Assembly: GCA_030625445.1 (NCBI GenBank)
Contig: DAOUQU010000101.1
Location: 1 to 6,367, forward strand
Reading direction: 5' to 3'
DNA: 6,367 nt
Source: Gammaproteobacteria bacterium
Lineage (GTDB): Bacteria > Pseudomonadota > Gammaproteobacteria > Chromatiales > Chromatiaceae
Shown here: in pieces, positions 5,351 to 6,367 of the stretch
Layout: each line of letters starts with the position of its first letter
Position numbering within the stretch: position 1 is the stretch's first letter
Program-made: the position numbers and the translations under genes
The notes under the pieces: generated by a model
The model's input: the letters and a program-made list of their open reading frames with translations, nothing else
Databases searched by the model: none
Told to the model about the DNA's origin: nothing

Positions 5351-5738
5351 ATTTCAGGTAGGAGGGCATTTTCAACGTCTGTTGAGCCTGCGCCTGCTCG
5401 TAACCCAGCTTGCCCTGCTTCTCGGCTTTTTTTGCAAGCTTGGTCGCCTTGGCAAAATCACCTGCTTTCAATGCAGCCTGCGCCTTTTTGATCATCTTGC
5501 CGGTATCACGCCACTCGCCATCAATGCTGGCCGCTTTTTTTCTCGCGCTCTCGGCAGCTGCAATGGCTGACTCCGCTGCCGCCTTGTCGCCACTGCTTTC
5601 ACTGCTCTTGGCAGCAGATTTGTCGGTAGCTTCAACTTTCGGCGCCGCTTTTTTCTCTGCAGCAATCACAGATTGGCCTGCAATCGCAACTATGGCACCG
5701 AGACACAGCATAGCAGCCAGTTTCTTCATATTCATCAT
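5346..5738 (-). CDS. soxK: SoxK, SoxXA-binding protein
   Basis: The protein has 130 residues from the ATG at 5738. This start is chosen because AGGAG lies 5 nt upstream; the earlier ATG at 5759 would be upstream of that ribosome site. A signal peptide (MKKLAAM followed by a hydrophobic stretch, cleavage near VIAA at 24-27) exports it. The mature part is rich in Ala, Lys and Glu and mostly helical, with a segment (about 70-112) of KKAQAALKAGDFAKATKLA type and a C-terminus GYEQAQAQQTLKMPSYLKY. Small Lys/Ala-rich proteins ending this way next to soxA are SoxK (SAXB), which binds SoxXA and raises its activity in green and purple sulfur bacteria. It lies 32 nt after soxA and 57 nt before soxL, in the same operon. 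No haem or catalytic motif is seen, as expected. Identification depends partly on synteny because low-complexity composition weakens similarity. Confidence 0.85.
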   Translation of the reverse strand: MMNMKKLAAMLCLGAIVAIAGQSVIAAEKKAAPKVEATDKSAAKSSESSGDKAAAESAIAAAESARKKAASIDGEWRDTGKMIKKAQAALKAGDFAKATKLAKKAEKQGKLGYEQAQAQQTLKMPSYLKY

Positions 5739-5743
5739 TTTTT

Positions 5744-5748
5744 CTCCT
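5744..5748 (-). promoter_or_regulatory. Ribosome binding site of soxK
   Basis: A perfect AGGAG on the minus strand sits 5 nt before the ATG at 5738. It decides the start of soxK in favour of this ATG over the in-frame ATG at 5759, which lies upstream of the site. Confidence 0.75.
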
Positions 5749-5770
5749 GTTTTGATCATCGAACAACCAT

Positions 5771-6367
5771 TTACTTGCGTGCGCCAGGACCGTTCAGGGT
5801 CAGACCGTTACTCATGTAGGTGAGGAAGTATTCGAGATTTCGATACTCTTCGCCTTGCGCCTTGAACGGCTTAGCCCGCACCTGTTTGTTGCAGCCGGTA
5901 AAACGACGATGCAGGGTGCCAACGGTTCCCCATTTTGAACGGTAGACAGGGAAATGCGTCGTCTGTCCAAGCGCCGGGCTGAGCATATCGGAACGAATCT
6001 TCATGCCGGGATTCTGCACATGGCAGTTTGCACAAGAGAAGTTGAGTTGACCGCGGCGCGTGTAGTAGAACTTCTTGCCCTTTTCATAGGCCTCCAGTGC
6101 GCGCGGGTCGTCCTCCGGAATCACGACATCAGTCACCTGACCACGTGATTCAAAAGCGATATAGGAGAGAATGTTGTTGATACTCCCCTTCTTGTACTTC
6201 AGCGGCTTTTCGCCCTGACTCTCGCGGCACTGGTTCAGCGCCAGCGGCAGGGTCATCACCATCGCCTTCTCTTTATCCCAGTGAGGATATTTGTGGGCGA
6301 TGCCCGGGCCGTCCGCAAAGCAATCCTTGTAGGTCTTGCCATTGGCAAAAGGCGCATCCCACATCTC
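5771..6367 (-). CDS. soxA: SoxA, L-cysteine S-thiosulfotransferase cytochrome subunit (C-terminal part)
   Basis: The last 198 residues are present; the start lies beyond the right edge. SoxA with SoxX forms the periplasmic c-type cytochrome that oxidatively attaches thiosulfate to the SoxY cysteine. Numbering from the first visible residue, a single haem-binding motif CANCH is at 112-116, and the conserved RRFTGCNKQVRAKPF region at 154-168 contains Cys159, the expected cysteine (persulfide) haem ligand at the active site. HFPVYRSKWG and EEYRNLEYFLTYMSNG are strongly conserved SoxA signatures. In the N-terminal domain, NGKTYKDCF (10-17) and LALNQC (42-47) offer cysteines but no CxxCH, as in the monohaem SoxA group; an unseen upstream part could still change this. 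soxK starts 32 nt downstream, so the genes form one operon. No defect is seen in the visible part. Confidence 0.95.
   Translation of the reverse strand, partial: EMWDAPFANGKTYKDCFADGPGIAHKYPHWDKEKAMVMTLPLALNQCRESQGEKPLKYKKGSINNILSYIAFESRGQVTDVVIPEDDPRALEAYEKGKKFYYTRRGQLNFSCANCHVQNPGMKIRSDMLSPALGQTTHFPVYRSKWGTVGTLHRRFTGCNKQVRAKPFKAQGEEYRNLEYFLTYMSNGLTLNGPGARK

Noticed and set aside
1..6367. CRISPR array, tRNA, rRNA or phage genes
   Set aside because: No regularly spaced repeats, no tRNA cloverleaf and no phage-like proteins were seen on either strand.

Overview
The window carries part of a sulfur-oxidation (sox) locus of a probable chemotrophic or phototrophic sulfur-oxidising gammaproteobacterium (Chromatiales-like). 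This placement rests on the gene order soxA-soxK-soxL next to soxB, the style of the SoxA and SoxB proteins, and the intergenic repeats. It is an inference from sequence style, not a database match. All recognised genes lie on the minus strand, so transcription runs from the right end of the window to the left.

Right part (6367 to 4567): the 3' two thirds of soxA (C-type cytochrome with one visible haem), then soxK (SoxXA-binding protein) and soxL (periplasmic rhodanese-like protein). They look like one operon that probably starts outside the window with soxX. It ends in a convincing intrinsic terminator at 4567-4598. A 14-bp tandem duplication overlaps the soxK stop codon.

Middle (4566 to 2414): about 420 bp without a believable gene separates soxL from soxB. 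This gap holds a block of degenerate short repeats (4446-4553) and an 11-bp-stem hairpin about 100 nt upstream of soxB. soxB (Tat-exported, di-metal sulfate thiol esterase) follows, with a hairpin after its stop. The Sox proteins here supply the SoxA subunit that conjugates thiosulfate to the SoxYZ carrier, an accessory protein (SoxK), a sulfur-handling rhodanese (SoxL) and the hydrolase that releases sulfate (SoxB). soxX, soxY and soxZ are not in the window.

Left part (2264 to 1): a membrane protein that joins a DUF805-like region, a four-cysteine zinc ribbon and a C-terminal J-domain overlaps by 11 nt an exported metallo-beta-lactamase-fold hydrolase. Beyond it lies the decayed C-terminus of an SLC13-type transporter. 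It is interrupted by a roughly 157-bp MITE-like element with inverted-repeat ends and flanking direct repeats; removing the element in silico restores a recognisable SLC13 motif. The window ends in the start of a NhaD-like sodium/proton antiporter gene, 11 nt after the dead transporter's stop codon.

The most interesting points are the reconstructable insertion into the transporter remnant, the unusual three-part J-domain protein coupled to an exported hydrolase beside sox genes, the hairpin upstream of soxB, and the paired cysteine motifs in SoxL. No wholly new system could be demonstrated.
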